Positions 35,801 through 47,820 of a DNA stretch of 64,000 nt are shown piece by piece. A model generated the notes under the pieces. That model had not been told where the DNA came from, did no database searches, and saw nothing but the letters and a program-made list of their open reading frames with translations. Origin of the DNA: Litoditis marina (taxonomy: Eukaryota > Nematoda > Chromadorea > Rhabditida > Rhabditidae); assembly GCA_964036275.1 (NCBI GenBank), contig OZ038438.1, positions 13,410,720 through 13,474,719 on the forward strand. Direction: 5' to 3'. A program made the position numbers and the translations under genes. The first letter of the stretch is position 1. Each line of letters starts with the position of its first letter.

Positions 35801-38211
35801 AGCACGCAAACCTATAGTTGATACGAGGGAGAAAGCTTTTCTCAGCGAAAACGCAAAACTTCGGTCGTTCATTTCTCGATATCCCAAACTCGCCAGAAGA
35901 GTCTGAAATATCAGAATACATTCTGTTACCAAGTTATGAAGTTAAAACTGTGACCTGACAAACGAGCTTACCATCTTTGGTCTACCGTTTCGGCTATGTT
36001 GCTCAACAGTGATTTACCTTTTCGTAGATCTCCAGCTTGTGATTTGCAGTTTCTGACCAATCGTTCTCCGATTTTGAGATTGTTTCAGCCCAAAGAACGT
36101 TGAGAAGCTCGGTTCGTTTTGCATCTAGTTTGCTGTTTCTGAGTGATTCTGACTGGAAGAGGTTTGAGAAAGTACAACAATGCAACACCCATTCAGCAGA
36201 CCTAAACAGTGGTTTGCGCCAACTGTTATTTCATCAGTCATATTCGCATGTCGCAGTTTTGAACATTTCTTCGATAAAAACATACCGATTACGCTTTCGT
36301 CGTCTTCACTTATAGAAATTGTGCGAGCTGCTAAACGGAATACTTTAAAAAAACGTGAGCTGTAGTTTGATTCACAATCACGGTTTATGTATCAAAGTTC
36401 GTCCGACAACAGGATCGAACCCGATATATCAACATATTTTTATCACGCATCAAGCAATTAAGAGAACTATTGCCTAGAAATCTAACATACAACCATGGGA
36501 CTTGTTCGATGACAAAGCTGGAGCAAAATGTCAGTGCCTATCAAGGTGGCAGTGGCTATAATTCGTTAATTCCATTCAAACCATCGAGGGAGAAATGATA
36601 TACTTCACAGTACACAACTTCAGTAGGTTAACGTGATACGTAACCATTCTCTCCACCCATAGTGTAATCGTATTGACCAACCTTCCGGTGTCCAATAGAA
36701 GAGAGGGCAGTGAATACTAACGTTCCGAATATCAGCCAGCCACATAAACAAAACATAAAAAATATGGTGCGTCTGAGCGCCAGTTGGAACTTGGGTGGAA
36801 GATCGGCCGGTTTCATTGTGAACTCAATCAATTCATCAGAACTTGTGAATAAGTCTTCTTTATCGATATAACAGCCTATTTGCTGATCACACTACAACTA
36901 ATATTTGAGTCCCCAAGTATAGCGAGAAGGAGATATGCCACGACTGAAATTGTGAGAATGAACACTGGAATGTATGTATGCAGAAACAGACAGTGAATAA
37001 GTGTACAATATAGTAATTGTTCGAAGATGCATGAAATCAATGATTGTGAGAAACTCTGAGACTCGTCCCGTGAAAGATTACACAGCAACACATGCCACGC
37101 ACTGCAAATGATAGAGGAACATGGATCCACTTTGTTACCTATTTCAAGCAGTTTTTTTGCAATGATTGACAACCATGTGAGATATTAGAACCTGTGTGGT
37201 CGGTAAATGTATAATGTATACATAGGTGTTCACTACTTCGGTATATGTTTTTGTACTTTATAATTTTTAATGTTAGAGCAGAGCTTGAATATTACGCCAA
37301 AAAGCACCACGATTCATCAAACTATCAAAACAGGGAGAAATAGGTTTTGTCGTGGAATGTTTGTTTTTCCAACCAAAACAAAAATGTATCCAATATCCCA
37401 CGTACGTTGGAAAAAGAATCTTATAGTCGTTTTAATTGTCGTTAAATCTGTCTATGTAACTTTTTCAAATGAGTCCGTCAATAAAACGCACTTGATCAAA
37501 TAATTCATCTCCTTAAGACACATAATAAACATATCACAACACATATGAGGTTCTTCGAAACACCACCACGTTTATACAGTTATATATTGATAGCATTGTT
37601 CAGGTCTTCTGTATCTACTGCATACAAGACATCTCAATGAACCTGGTTCAATACTTTAGTATAAGGCCCATTTTCGGAAGCCCGTATTCTATCTAGTAAA
37701 GAGGACCTCAGCATTTTCCTGAGGTCTATTTTTGGCTTTGACTTCGCTGTATTGAGCCTGCTAGGAGTTGCGTCGCAACTGTGAAGTTGAGAGTTGGGAA
37801 CATATCTTTCGAATTTGGTCCAGAGAAATGGCTTGCGATGATACAAATACGTGCTCGGATCTTGAAATCGTCCCCGACTATTGAATCCTGCAAGTTGTGA
37901 TCATAATTGACTCAGAATAAATCGACATTATCCGCAACTTAGTTGGGAGTTTTGCTCATAATCACTTAACGGTTCTTGATCAGAAAATAGGAATGTTCAT
38001 TGTATTCAACAATGTTCTGATAACTGAACAGATGTACTACTTTTCAGTCATAGGAATTCCAACTAAAAATCAGTAGGAATTCCAACGTATTTACCAACTT
38101 TCTGCAACAAAAACGTTCAAATGTTCTGTTACGATGAAAAACACATTTCGGCCAAAACTCACCCAGAAATAGTCGGGGCTCAGCCGCGGACTCGATTTCA
38201 GTATAGCCCAT
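32804..38211 (-). CDS. K2P (TWK-type) two-pore-domain channel with atypical filters
   Basis: Eleven exons in phase (minus): 38163-38211, 37643-37887, 36682-36882, 36018-36152, 35812-35902, 35506-35571, 35309-35370, 33853-33939, 33694-33764, 33182-33279, 32804-32943; 414 residues. Start MGYTEIESAAEP behind a TTTCAG acceptor. Long cytoplasmic N-terminus, TM1 FFMFCLCGWLIFGTLVF, extracellular cap region, P1 SFAFSLRKAFSLVSTIG|PLD, TM2 IFSVIFTLIGAPLCLSVV, TM3 VPTSVFIFLSAVVYDII, P2 FFDALFSIFLQFTSIGEED, TM4 YCICLIGLALMSATFVY, acidic C-tail (RIDEEDEEEESDY). K2P channels set resting K+ permeability. Here both filters lack the aromatic-Gly after TIG/SIG. The last donor (GGGT|GTGAAC) and a possible missing exon in the 1.37-kb intron between TM2 and TM3 are uncertain. 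Confidence 0.85.
32990..33062. repeat. Fragment resembling the 53.2-kb fold-back end
   Basis: Contains AAAAAGTGGGGGTCCACAAT, a GATTTGT block and a GGGCGG block in the same order as the arm at 53243 (AAAAAGTGGGGGCCCAACGA, GATTTGT, GCGCCCC). Lies in the last K2P intron. Its minus frame is open but a phase-compatible shorter splice avoids it. Confidence 0.45.
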
Positions 38212-39867
38212 TTCGTTTATTCTCTCGTAAAAGAAACATCTGAGACTCCTTCCGTTGAGCTGAAAACATGTTCTGTTCAGGCAATCCACGTTTAAATGTT
38301 GAATCCCTCAAAGTTAGTGCAACGTTAATCAATTGTCGCGTTATGTGTTCCAACGCAGCCAATCGAACACGATCAAATGAAAAAGATGATGGCGCGTCCT
38401 TCTGTTTTCCTCTTTCTTTCCTCGCGCACCGTTCATTGTTACTTCTTTCGTATTAATATCGCTTTTTCCCGGATAATGAGCACCTTGACTTGCAGTATTT
38501 CCAAAATACTATATAATCAACGAAATCCCTCAAGGTAGTGCGAAAATGAGTGGATGTAACAGAAGTAAGCGATAGAATTGTTTGTGTACAGGGCGAGATA
38601 TCTATTTTGTACAGTGCATTTGGCCTGACTACTTAAGTCGCTAAGCCTGTTCGCTGAAGATAGATTTAGATAACCTTTTGTAGGTCATCAGAATGACCAT
38701 ACAACTTTTATAACGTTTCCATAAAGTAAGCTTCTGAAACAAACCGTCGAGATAATGATTTCAATTTGTCCGATAGATTGAACTGCTTTGTCTTTGCGAA
38801 AGTGTGATAGAAGGTACCACGTTGGAGTTTTCTGTTGTAACATGTTGAATGAAGTCAACACCTACCAAACAAATAGAATACTGATGATTTTACTTAACGT
38901 ACCCGGACTGTTATCCGTTTTCTTCTATTAAAACATATGTATTTGTGAGACTGAGCATGAATAAGCTGGAATCTCCCGAAAATATTTGATTTCACATGGA
39001 ACTCGGCTGGAAAGAGGTGCTAGTTATAACCATTTCCAACGTAAATGGGATGATACATGCAAATGTTTTTTACCCCAGTTGTTAAGTCGAACAAATTTGA
39101 GTTCAACTTGAAAAATAAATGGAAACTCGAATGCAAATGTTCAGTGTTTACAGGAAGTCGGTTCAACTATTCCTGAGCATACCGCCATTATCACATTTCG
39201 AAACATCTGTCCTACTCAGGGGCAAACGTTGCGAAATATGAAAAGATGAAAATAAATGTTAGCCAATTATCATTTCACGTTTCGAAACTACGACGTGTAT
39301 CACACGTGCCCAGCAATGAACTTTGAAAGAAATTATGGTCGATGTGAAAAATGAGTTTACTTACTCAAACAGTTTCTCCTTCGATTGCCTCGGGCGTTTA
39401 TATGGCCGTGGTAGGTTTGCAGCATTGACTTACTGGCTTGATTGTACAACTGCCAGCGAAGTTCGCCACTGTGAACTACTCCACAAAGAGTATGGTAGGG
39501 AACTAGCAGCGAAAGAACCACACTAAAAACGTGAACGTGATATCTGTAAAATATTCGAACTATAACATTACGATAATATTGCCGATCGTATAGAGAGTGA
39601 ACATGAACACTGTGCTTTCGAAGGAAAAGTGTTATGTAACGTTAGAATATTCCGAGTGACATTTCTTGATGACCGAGAAAAATGAGAATGTTTTTGCATG
39701 TACTGTTCTGCACAATTGCGTGAAAACCGTGTGAAACACAACAGAATTTGTGTACCTTGTCTAAATTTTTTTTATGTTTGAACACGTCTTAACGTGCCCA
39801 TGTCTCCTACTATATCGGGGTGACTTGGTCGTCATTGTAGATTAATCTCTATATACTTCACAATTTT

Positions 39868-39930
39868 GACCGAAATCAAACGGGAGCAAACTACAAACAC
39901 AGCGACGGGCAACATGCACCGAAAAGACTT
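39868..39930 (+). repeat. Dispersed repeat, copy 3
   Basis: GACCGAAATCAAACGGGAGC, CAAACTACAAACACAGCGAC and GGGCAACATGCA: same order as at 15195-15255. Confidence 0.5.
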
Positions 39931-40085
39931 GCTTCGAGAAGAGCGAGCCCTATAGCAACACTATTCCATACACCCACCTGAACGTCGTTATTCTAATCAT
40001 GCACCATTCTCCTCTGAACATTGTCACATCATCTGTAAAATTGAACTCAAAACCGTTATGATAACAGTTATAAACTTTCAAAAAC

Positions 40086-40087
<2 letters not shown>

Positions 40088-40143
<56 letters not shown>

Positions 40144-40164
40144 GGAAAAATATATATATATATA
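40088..40164. repeat. (AT)n microsatellite
   Basis: About 54 bases of pure AT, a TGTGGAAAA break, then about 16 more. Confidence 0.98.
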
Positions 40165-42139
40165 TTGATGAGACTAATGAGTGGTACGAACAATATACAC
40201 CGTTTCGCTCAATGAGATATACGCAGTAGAGAAAAGAAAAAGAGAACTAATTTCCATCAAATCTTCCATGAGTGATCAATATCAGAAGAATGAGATGGAA
40301 TGCGTATTATGATGAATACTCGGATTTCTGAGAGCATGAATCACAAAGAGTGACTAGACCTCGAATACCATGCGAGAAAAAAACGGAAATTAGAAAGTAG
40401 ATTCACAATGAGCAGTTCACAGATACTGACCCATTAAGAAAGGCATTGAAAACTTCACATATCAGCCCGAATAATAATACAATCTGACCAGGTTGTAACA
40501 GATACATAATTTGAAAAGACATTTTCAATACTTAATAACATCTCACAGACTTCTACCAAATTGTCTATTCTATTATGCCCTACTGTAAAAGATTATGATG
40601 ACGACATTTTGTCTGGATTGACATAAAACACCGATGACAATCATCGCCTTTGGCTAATTAGGACTGAGAAAACGTTGGTTGGTAAGCAATTACCTCGGGA
40701 GTCAAAAACTTTGAAATGGTTAGTATGAGAAACTGAAGAGAAAGATTTTCTTCTCTAATTCCCTGAGTAGTTAATTGCGCTTTTGTAAATACAGAAACGT
40801 TGAGTAGGATTTTGACATAATTCGAGTAACGTATTTTGTATATTAAGGAAGCTACTGAAAGATGAGTAATAGTTTCCAAATTTTATATTTCAAAATTTCA
40901 ATATTTATTTCACACATTCATGTGTTCGACACATAGAACAAACATAAACTAATGTAACATATGGTGTTCTCTCAACTTCTTGCTTCGTGTGCTTTTTGAC
41001 CGAGGAAAAGCCAAGGTTCAGAGCGCAAAGGAACAATGTCAGAATTGACGTGAAGTTGAGTCAAATTTTATGAAGCAGTCTTTATAATATAGGAAAACAA
41101 CCCTCCATCTTCGAGTTTCTTTGTTGCCAGTTCATAGTTGACCGGCGCTGGGCTATTCTCGCCATCGGTGACTCTCTCTCTCTCTCTCTCTCTTATTTAT
41201 TGTCTTACCTGAGCGTGAGAAAATGAGTTGAGGGCCACATTTCAAACACTCGCAGACCATGCGTGCAACACGCAGAAAGCTAATTGGGTGAACGAGAAAA
41301 CGATGAAACGAAAAAGTGAGAACTTTTTCATACTTAGCACACTTTTCGTTACCAAAGTTCTTCTCTTTTAGAGTGAACATTGGAAAACTAACTACTATTG
41401 AATGGAAGTATTTTTTTGTATGAATATGTTTGCTTCAGGATGCGGTCGTTTTCGGTTTGTAAACTATTAATATATCAAGTTTTTCGTGTATGTGACTGGG
41501 GAATTGAAAAAAAACCAGAATGAAGAGACAATAAAAACGTGAGTTTTTACTGATATTGTAATAACAACTTTACATTATGAATACACGTTTGGAAGTAAAA
41601 AAAGTGTTCAACTCAACCGAGCAATACGGAGTGCAACCAACATGAGTCGGACCAGCATGAGAGAGAGAGAGAACATACAAAAACAGTTAACTTTAGATAA
41701 CACACATAAAGAGCATCTATTATTATGAAGAACAAGCTTGGAAATATTCCGGACAGCTTTCCTTAGAATGAATATGCTTATAATCAGCAGTAGATGTTGA
41801 TAAGAAGTTGGACAAGGATTTGACACCTACATAGTGGGCGGAGACTACAGTTTCCACTGGTCTCTCCCGCAGAAACACAATACACACTTGCAATGGGATT
41901 AACGGAACTACGATAGGTGAATATCGGAAATAACTAGTTACATCCGATAACCTTAACGCCATGCTGATCCTAAAAATGTTTCTCAGTGCTTTGAACCGGG
42001 CCTATTTCCCGTTCAAGGAGACATAAAGGAGCTTCACCTACTATAGGTTAATCAGCTAATTGAACTCGCTATATCGTAATCAACAATGAAAAACAGAGAA
42101 CAAAACATATAATTGAAAATATCTTGTTCTATTTGTTCT

Positions 42140-42345
42140 GACTGAACGAAGTCTCCAGTGGTAACTGTCCCTAACACGTACAGTCAAACAAAGGCGGGAA
42201 ACATAGAAAAGAATCAAAAAAGTTTTTTCACCCGCCGGAGCCGTGCAACTATTCGTCCAGAGCTGTAAAAAATTAGTCGAAATCAACGTTAGGTCTAAAA
42301 GTTTTAGGAGTCTTTGTTATTGTTAGAATCTGTGAAATATCAGAG
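42140..42345. repeat. Downstream flank shared by copies 3 and 4
   Basis: Shares diverged blocks in the same order with 46672-46860 (GTGGTAACT.TCCCT, ACATAGAAAAGAA, AACGTTAGGTC / AAAGTTAGGTC, TTTGTTATTGTTAGAAT). So the duplicated unit once extended beyond the gene. Confidence 0.65.
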
Positions 42346-42431
42346 TTTGGAATAGGAAATACCTTTTAATCACTCACGACCGACAAACAGTATGGGATAA
42401 ATTTAATTTTGGTTTCGAAAACCCATTCACT

Positions 42432-43154
42432 TTAATCACTGGATTCACTGCTGGGTTTGTGATGTTTTTTGCTGTGGTGTCTTCTTCCCCTGCGGTGTTT
42501 TCTTTCGTTTACATAAAATGGATTGGAAATAGGTTGTTGGTATGAACCGGGATAGGAGGCAGGCATGAGATCTGAAATATGAAATATTAATTGAATTTAA
42601 TTAACCTGATTACACTACTTATGTTAGTGAATATGTGTCAAAAACGGTTTTACGGTGGTTCAAGATAATGTTGAGTTCATAACTCACCAAGCAAATTCCC
42701 CAACCTACTACAATATGATCTTCTTCAATTGATGTAGAACTCACAAACTTGTTGCATGGGATAACCACGTCCATAGCTAGGATATCTCTGGTAGCGATGA
42801 CGTCTTCCTTCACGTGAGTACGAGTCACTTGAATCACGTGAGTCACGTGAGTCACGTGAATCGCTGCTCACGTCGTAGGCGAATCCGTCAAAGAATTTTC
42901 CATGGCTGCGGCTTCCTCTCACGTTTACGAAGGCTGGCCTGAAACCAGTTGATTGTAGTACTAAAGGTTATTAGTTCCTTTATTTACCTGCAAATAACTG
43001 TAACTCAACTTAATCATTGTAAGTGAGTCTTCCATAAACTGGAACTTGGACCACTCAAATTGTCTGGGTATCTTGTACAGGGGGCTTGTTCCTCTTTTCT
43101 ATACTCACTCGCAACTATTCCGATCGCCGCAAGAATCACAATTGGAAGAAGCAT
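42432..43154 (-). pseudogene. Small secreted Tyr/Pro/Ser-Arg-rich protein, copy 3 (broken)
   Basis: Same three blocks as the other copies: exon 1 region near 43014-43154, exon 2 42745-42938, exon 3 42432-42571. Two defects in exon 1: one extra base in the G run at 43080-43084 (five instead of four, forward strand) shifts the frame after KEEQAP, and the splice donor GA|GTAAGT is GA|TTAAGT. A later CAG|GTAAAT could serve as donor but a stop (TAA) lies before it. Exons 2 and 3 remain open and keep five SR(D/E) units and the long tail type (KKHHKPSSESSD). Most likely a pseudogene; a single-base assembly error could explain the first defect but not the second. Confidence 0.8.
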
Positions 43155-43375
43155 CCTGAATTGTTAGACCAGTTGGCTTATGACGACTTAAATTATTCAC
43201 TTTTGCAGATGTTCAACGTGAGATCAACATGACAATTGGAAAGGAAGCAGAGAAAAAAGAAATCTTTCAAATTAAGTAAAATCGTGAAGTTCGAACAATC
43301 CATTCATCCAGACCGAAAAACAGGTAACTGCTAAGAACATGTAGCTGAACTGTTGTTGCGTGTGTCGAGGTGGGC

Positions 43376-43383
43376 ATTATATA
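43376..43383 (-). promoter_or_regulatory. Putative TATA box for copy 3
   Basis: TATATAAT on the minus strand, in the same conserved ACGAAAGTTGCTCGCTAATT / GACATCAGTCATAACATAAC block as copies 1 and 5; the CRE-like GACGTCAG is GACATCAG here. Confidence 0.45.
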
Positions 43384-44218
43384 CACGAAAGTTGCTCGCT
43401 AATTGGAGACATCAGTCATAACATAACGACACATTGTTGAATATTAATTATAAAAACAACATGAAAATCAAAATGGAGTCATATGCTGACAAATACTCTT
43501 CTGCCATAGGAATTTCGTGACCCCGCAGTAAACCCGTAGTAAGGCGAACCCGTGGTAGATCCGCAGTAAACGTGCAGTAAACCCGCAGTAGATTCATAGT
43601 AACTTATTCAAAAGTGCGTGTTTCGTGTGGAAATGCAATATTATAACTCAACAACTGAAGGGATAAACGTATCGGAAAATATACAAATCACTTTCGAGAA
43701 AATGAGCAGATAATTTTTTTCAAGTCTGACAGTTCAACTTTTTTTCAATCGTTATGATGAGTTCATGACAACTGCATTTCTACAATATGAGTCGTTTATC
43801 GTTTAAAATGGAACGGAAAATAAAATGGAAAAATCGTTTAAAATGGAACGAATTGACATTTTAATTAGCAAATCATGATGGAAAACCATACAATGGAAAT
43901 TTAAGAGAAGAAATTTCATGGTTATTGCTCATAACTTCAATTTCTTCACCAAATCATGATTGTCCAAAAATTTGTTCAGATATCCTGATGTGCAACTAAT
44001 ACTCATGCATATTGGAAAATTGAATGCAATTTCACCCCTGAAAACGGATTTTGAAAAAAATATTTTCCGCCCTTACTTAAGTACGGACTTCTCCATCACT
44101 AGTCGTTGAGGTTTGAGTTGATTTCGGTTTAATTACCTAAGTTTGAGGTACTTTTCGAGAACAGAAAGGTATCATATTTTCCTTTGATGTTGATGGGGTG
44201 CATGGAGCGCTCCTATTG

Positions 44219-44345
44219 CGTTAAAGAAGGACGATTATGTGGACCAATCCCGTTACATCGGTCCTTTAAACTGCAATTGAAAAATATATTGCGGTTTAAA
44301 GGACTGAAGCGTTGCGATTGGACCACATAATCGTCCTTCTTTAAA
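44219..44345. repeat. ~125-bp imperfect palindrome
   Basis: TTAAAGAAGGACGATTATGT ... and its complement ACATAATCGTCCTTCTTTAA, with further pairing (GGTCCTTTAAAC / GGTTTAAAGGAC) to the centre near 44283. Confidence 0.9.
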
Positions 44346-44409
44346 TGAAACTATTTTTTGATAAAGTATTGATTTAGATTATTTGTGGTAGATCTGAATA
44401 TCAATTAGT

Positions 44410-44535
44410 TTACTGCGCAGTTACTGCGGGTTTACTGCAGATTAACTGCCGATTTACCGGTAGTAGTACCGCGGTACTACCAGCGGTAAATCGGCAGTCA
44501 AACCGGGGTAGAACTGCAGTAACTTTGCTGTCAAT
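44410..44535. repeat. Palindrome centred on TACCGCGGTA
   Basis: Inner arms CTGCCGATTTACCGGTAGTA and TACTACCAGCGGTAAATCGG around 44471, outer arms with TTTACTGCAG / CTGCAGTAA. Part of the 43.5-44.6 kb element. Confidence 0.85.
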
Positions 44536-45017
44536 TAGCAGTTTTTATTTCCCTGTGGCTCTTTTGAATTTTTTCCAGCCTCTTGAGTTGAGTGAAACAG
44601 CCTGCTGAATTTACTGTTTGGTGGCCCAGCCATGACGATGAAGGTATTGGAAAAGTAAACGTACTGAAAACAACGGCTATATGAGTAACACTTAGTTTGT
44701 GTATATTCAAGCTACTATTCAAGAACAAAGAATACCATAATACGAAAGCCAGAACGGCGCTTCCTTGCAAGGACCACGATTTTGCCGATCTTTGCAGTAA
44801 TTCACACAGACTTCGATCTCTTCACAAGTAACACGGGATCCAACTACAGTAACATTCGTGGAAAACAAAGTGCTTAGGAAAACTAATGTTTTTGTAACAG
44901 GTGGTCTAATACTAGTTGGACTATGTGTACTAATAGCAAATATTGTGGAATAACGCCAACTTACATACTATGAACATATTCACCAACTGTTTTTCCTACT
45001 TTCTCGGATGCGTTTTT

Positions 45018-45854
45018 GAGTGCCCTACATACTTGGCTGCTGCTGCGGGCGTCTGCGGGCGGCATATGATATAAGTATGGCGCCCCTGATTATTGATCAA
45101 ATGTGCGGCTGGTGGCGGCTCCCGGCGTTTTGCCGCGCATTCATACTTCGGCGGGCAAAAGCGGCTGCGGGCGGCTGCTGGCGTCTGCGGGCGGGGCCGC
45201 AGACAGCCGCAAAAGCAGTTGCGGCAATAATGATTCAATTCAATATTGCCGCAGCGGCTCTCTGCGTCTGGATTGATCATTCTCGACATATCATCACTAA
45301 TGTTCTAAAAATCATTATTAAACCCATCAAGTTACTTTAGTATAGTTCATTTAAATATATGTTTGTATTCTACTCGATGTTCACTGCACTCTATTATCAG
45401 TTTTTAATCAGTTTAAAGTGAATGTCTCCTTTTCTTTTGTTTTGTATTCGAAAAAAAGTTTCAGAATGGAAAAAAAAAACGTTTAAGAAGATTCAGTTGA
45501 TTCGGTAAGCAATAATCTAATAATGATATTCCATGCATTTTCAACAGACAGTTGGAGGCAATGCTAATCAAGTGATTTACAAATTTTGAGGGATAAACAT
45601 TATTAGCATTGATGTGATAAATGACAAATATTCCTAATAAGTGGAGGGAATCATAATTTCAACAATAAGTTCGAACTTTCTATTTGAAATTCAAATGAGG
45701 GGAACCGCGCCGCAGCCAGCCGCAGACGCGCGTACATACTTCAATTGTAGTGCGTTTGCGGGCGTTTGCGGGCGTCTGCGGGCAAACCACTAGTTTACCC
45801 GCGCCGCAGACGCCCGCAGCCGCCCGCAGACGCACCAAGTATGTATGGCACTTT
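45018..45854. mobile_element. ~835-bp MITE-like element with GC-rich terminal inverted repeats
   Basis: Left end GTGCCCTACATACTTGGCTG, right end the complement of GTGCCATACATACTTGGTGC; both ends then run into many copies of GCGGGCGTCTGCGG or its complement, strikingly GC-rich against an AT-rich centre. No coding gene: the open frames in the ends are Ala/Arg-rich by-products of the repeat. Confidence 0.75.
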
Positions 45855-46859
45855 AGACACACTTAACCGTGAACTGACCAAGAGTGACAGACACAACGAT
45901 ATAAAAAACGATGGAAATAATATGAAAGATCCGAAATATAACCGGTTAAGTTGAGATCCTTCAAGTTGAAGAGTAATGTTGAGTGAATGAACAATGAAAA
46001 TTTGACTTTCACAGAAGGTTTTTTTTCAGTTTTGCTTCATTTTGCATTCGTATACTACGTGTGATTTGATAGTAGATCATTCTGTGAAGATAACTCTACA
46101 ATTTTGTTCCGACATTCGAGATTCTAAAAAACAATAAATCAATATTATCGATTCTGCTTAGGCTCGAATACCTTAGATGTTGGTGACACAATTTATAGTC
46201 ATACTGGTTAGTCGTCATTGTTTAGGTCCGGGTCTCTTTTCCAAAAACCAAGATTGGCACGGGGGTAGAGTAACTTTATTCATCGACACGTAGCAGTTTA
46301 GGGGAATTTGTATTCAAGTAGGGGAATTTTAGTACTCTGTCTTAAACGCCGATGTAGAAGATCCGTACACGTTGAATAGGTTAAAAGTGTGAAGTTAGCG
46401 AGTTTTGAAAATCGTTTCTTGATCATTAAAAATCTAATTGTAAATATTTCAAACTAAAAAAGCGCAATGCAACGCTTTGGAGTCATTGTCGTGGTTTGGC
46501 ATATCGAGCATCTTGTCATGATGTCATGAGGTTCCACGTTATTGGACATAGCACGATTATTTATAGGGTGGTAAATCAGCTAATCAAGTTCCTGCGACCG
46601 TATAACAATCAAAGACATTGACCGGAACCAAAATTTGAACATATCTTTTTTTCGCGTTCTTATATAAACTCTTAGTGGTAACTATCCCTCACGAGTCACG
46701 TACAATCCAACAATGGCGAAAAACATAGAAAAGAAACTTGCCACAAAAGTTTATTTGCCAGCTGTCCGACTTTTGGTTCAACGAATATCTTAATTTTTCA
46801 CTCAAATTAAAGTTAGGTCAGGAAGTTTTATGAGTTTTTGTTATTGTTAGAATGTTTAA

Positions 46860-47820
46860 AATCTTGAAAGCTAGTACAAGTAGTATGTCTTATCACCACT
46901 CCATTTTTTCGTTATACAAGTCGTATTCAAGAATTCATAATGAACATATTTTGGTTCCATTAAGTTCTGATAACGAACCGCGTCATTGACCGAATAGTGA
47001 CAATGATTTTTTACTCGATGGCGAGTTTGCGATTTTTCAGACTAACAGTGTGAAATTCGTGCCTGTGGCGTTTGTTTCAAAATCGAATAGAACGATATTC
47101 GAGCACTCTTGAAAAGCTCCTAGGGACACTAAGGTTACAACAATTCCTAGATATATAATTTTATCAACATCCACTTGGTATTATGCATTGTTATTTCGTC
47201 CTCATGTTATTGAATAAACCGCTTGCACCAGTTATCTTGTTGTTGTTTTAAGAGAACTGTTGTAAAGTTCGGTTCATTTGAAAAACAAAACTGTACGACG
47301 TTCATTCTTAGATTAGTGACTGTAATCACTGGATTTTTTGTTGTGGTGTCTTCTTCCCCTGCGGTGTTTTCTTTCGTTTACATAAAATGGATTGGAAATA
47401 GGTTGTCGGTATGAACCGGGGTAGTAGGGAGCAGGTACGGGATCTGAAATAGGAAATATTAATTGAATTTAATTAACCTGATTACACTACTTATGTTAGT
47501 GAATATGTGTCAAAAACGGTTTTACGGTGGTTCAAGATGATGTTGAGTTCATAACTCACCAAGCAAATTCCCCAACCTACTACAATATGATCTTCTTCAA
47601 TTGATGTAGAACTCACAAACTTGTTGCATGGGATAACCACGTCCATAGCCAGGATATCTCTGGTAGCGATGACGTCTTCCTTCACGTGAGTTTGAGTCAC
47701 TTGAATCACGTGAGTCACGTGAGTCATGTGAATCGCTGCTCACATCGTAGGCGAATCCGTCGAAGAATTTTCCATGACTGCGACCTCCTCTCACGTTCAC
47801 GTAGGCTGGCCTGAAACCAT
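46860..47820. repeat. Left arm of the copy 4/copy 5 inverted repeat
   Basis: Nearly identical, in reverse orientation, to about 49450-50400. Covers exon 2, intron 2, exon 3 and 0.45 kb of downstream flank of both genes, including shared absence of the 250-bp SINE-like insert found after copy 2. Confidence 0.9.

Larger units (their letters stand above)
38212..42139. other. Intergenic region without recognised genes
   Basis: No exon supported. A 67-codon open frame at 39323-39526 (plus) has no homology I know and no splice partner. Contains the dispersed repeat at 39868-39930, an (AT)n tract and two short (CT)n/(GA)n runs (41172-41193, 41660-41671). Confidence 0.5.
43496..44570. mobile_element. 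~1.07-kb element with nested palindromes (hAT-like ends)
   Basis: Left end CCATAGGAATTTCGTGACCC; reverse of right end CCACAGGGAAATAAAAACTG. Flanking CTCTTCTG and CTCTTTTG could be an 8-bp target duplication, as for hAT elements. Subterminal zones are rich in GCAGTAAACCCG and its complement GGGTTTACTGC. No transposase. Ends are imperfect, so boundaries are tentative. Confidence 0.5.

Noticed and set aside
36395..36425. tRNA-like B-box GGTTCGATCC (minus)
   Set aside because: No A-box or cloverleaf around it.
36876..37172. 98-codon minus-strand open frame with a hydrophobic end
   Set aside because: Lies in a K2P intron; the true exon ending at 36882 uses a different frame and starts at a CAG acceptor.
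39323..39526. 67-codon plus-strand open frame
   Set aside because: No splice partners, signal or domain; near chance length.
45018..45340. Ala/Arg/Cys-rich open frames on both strands
   Set aside because: By-products of GC-rich MITE repeats.
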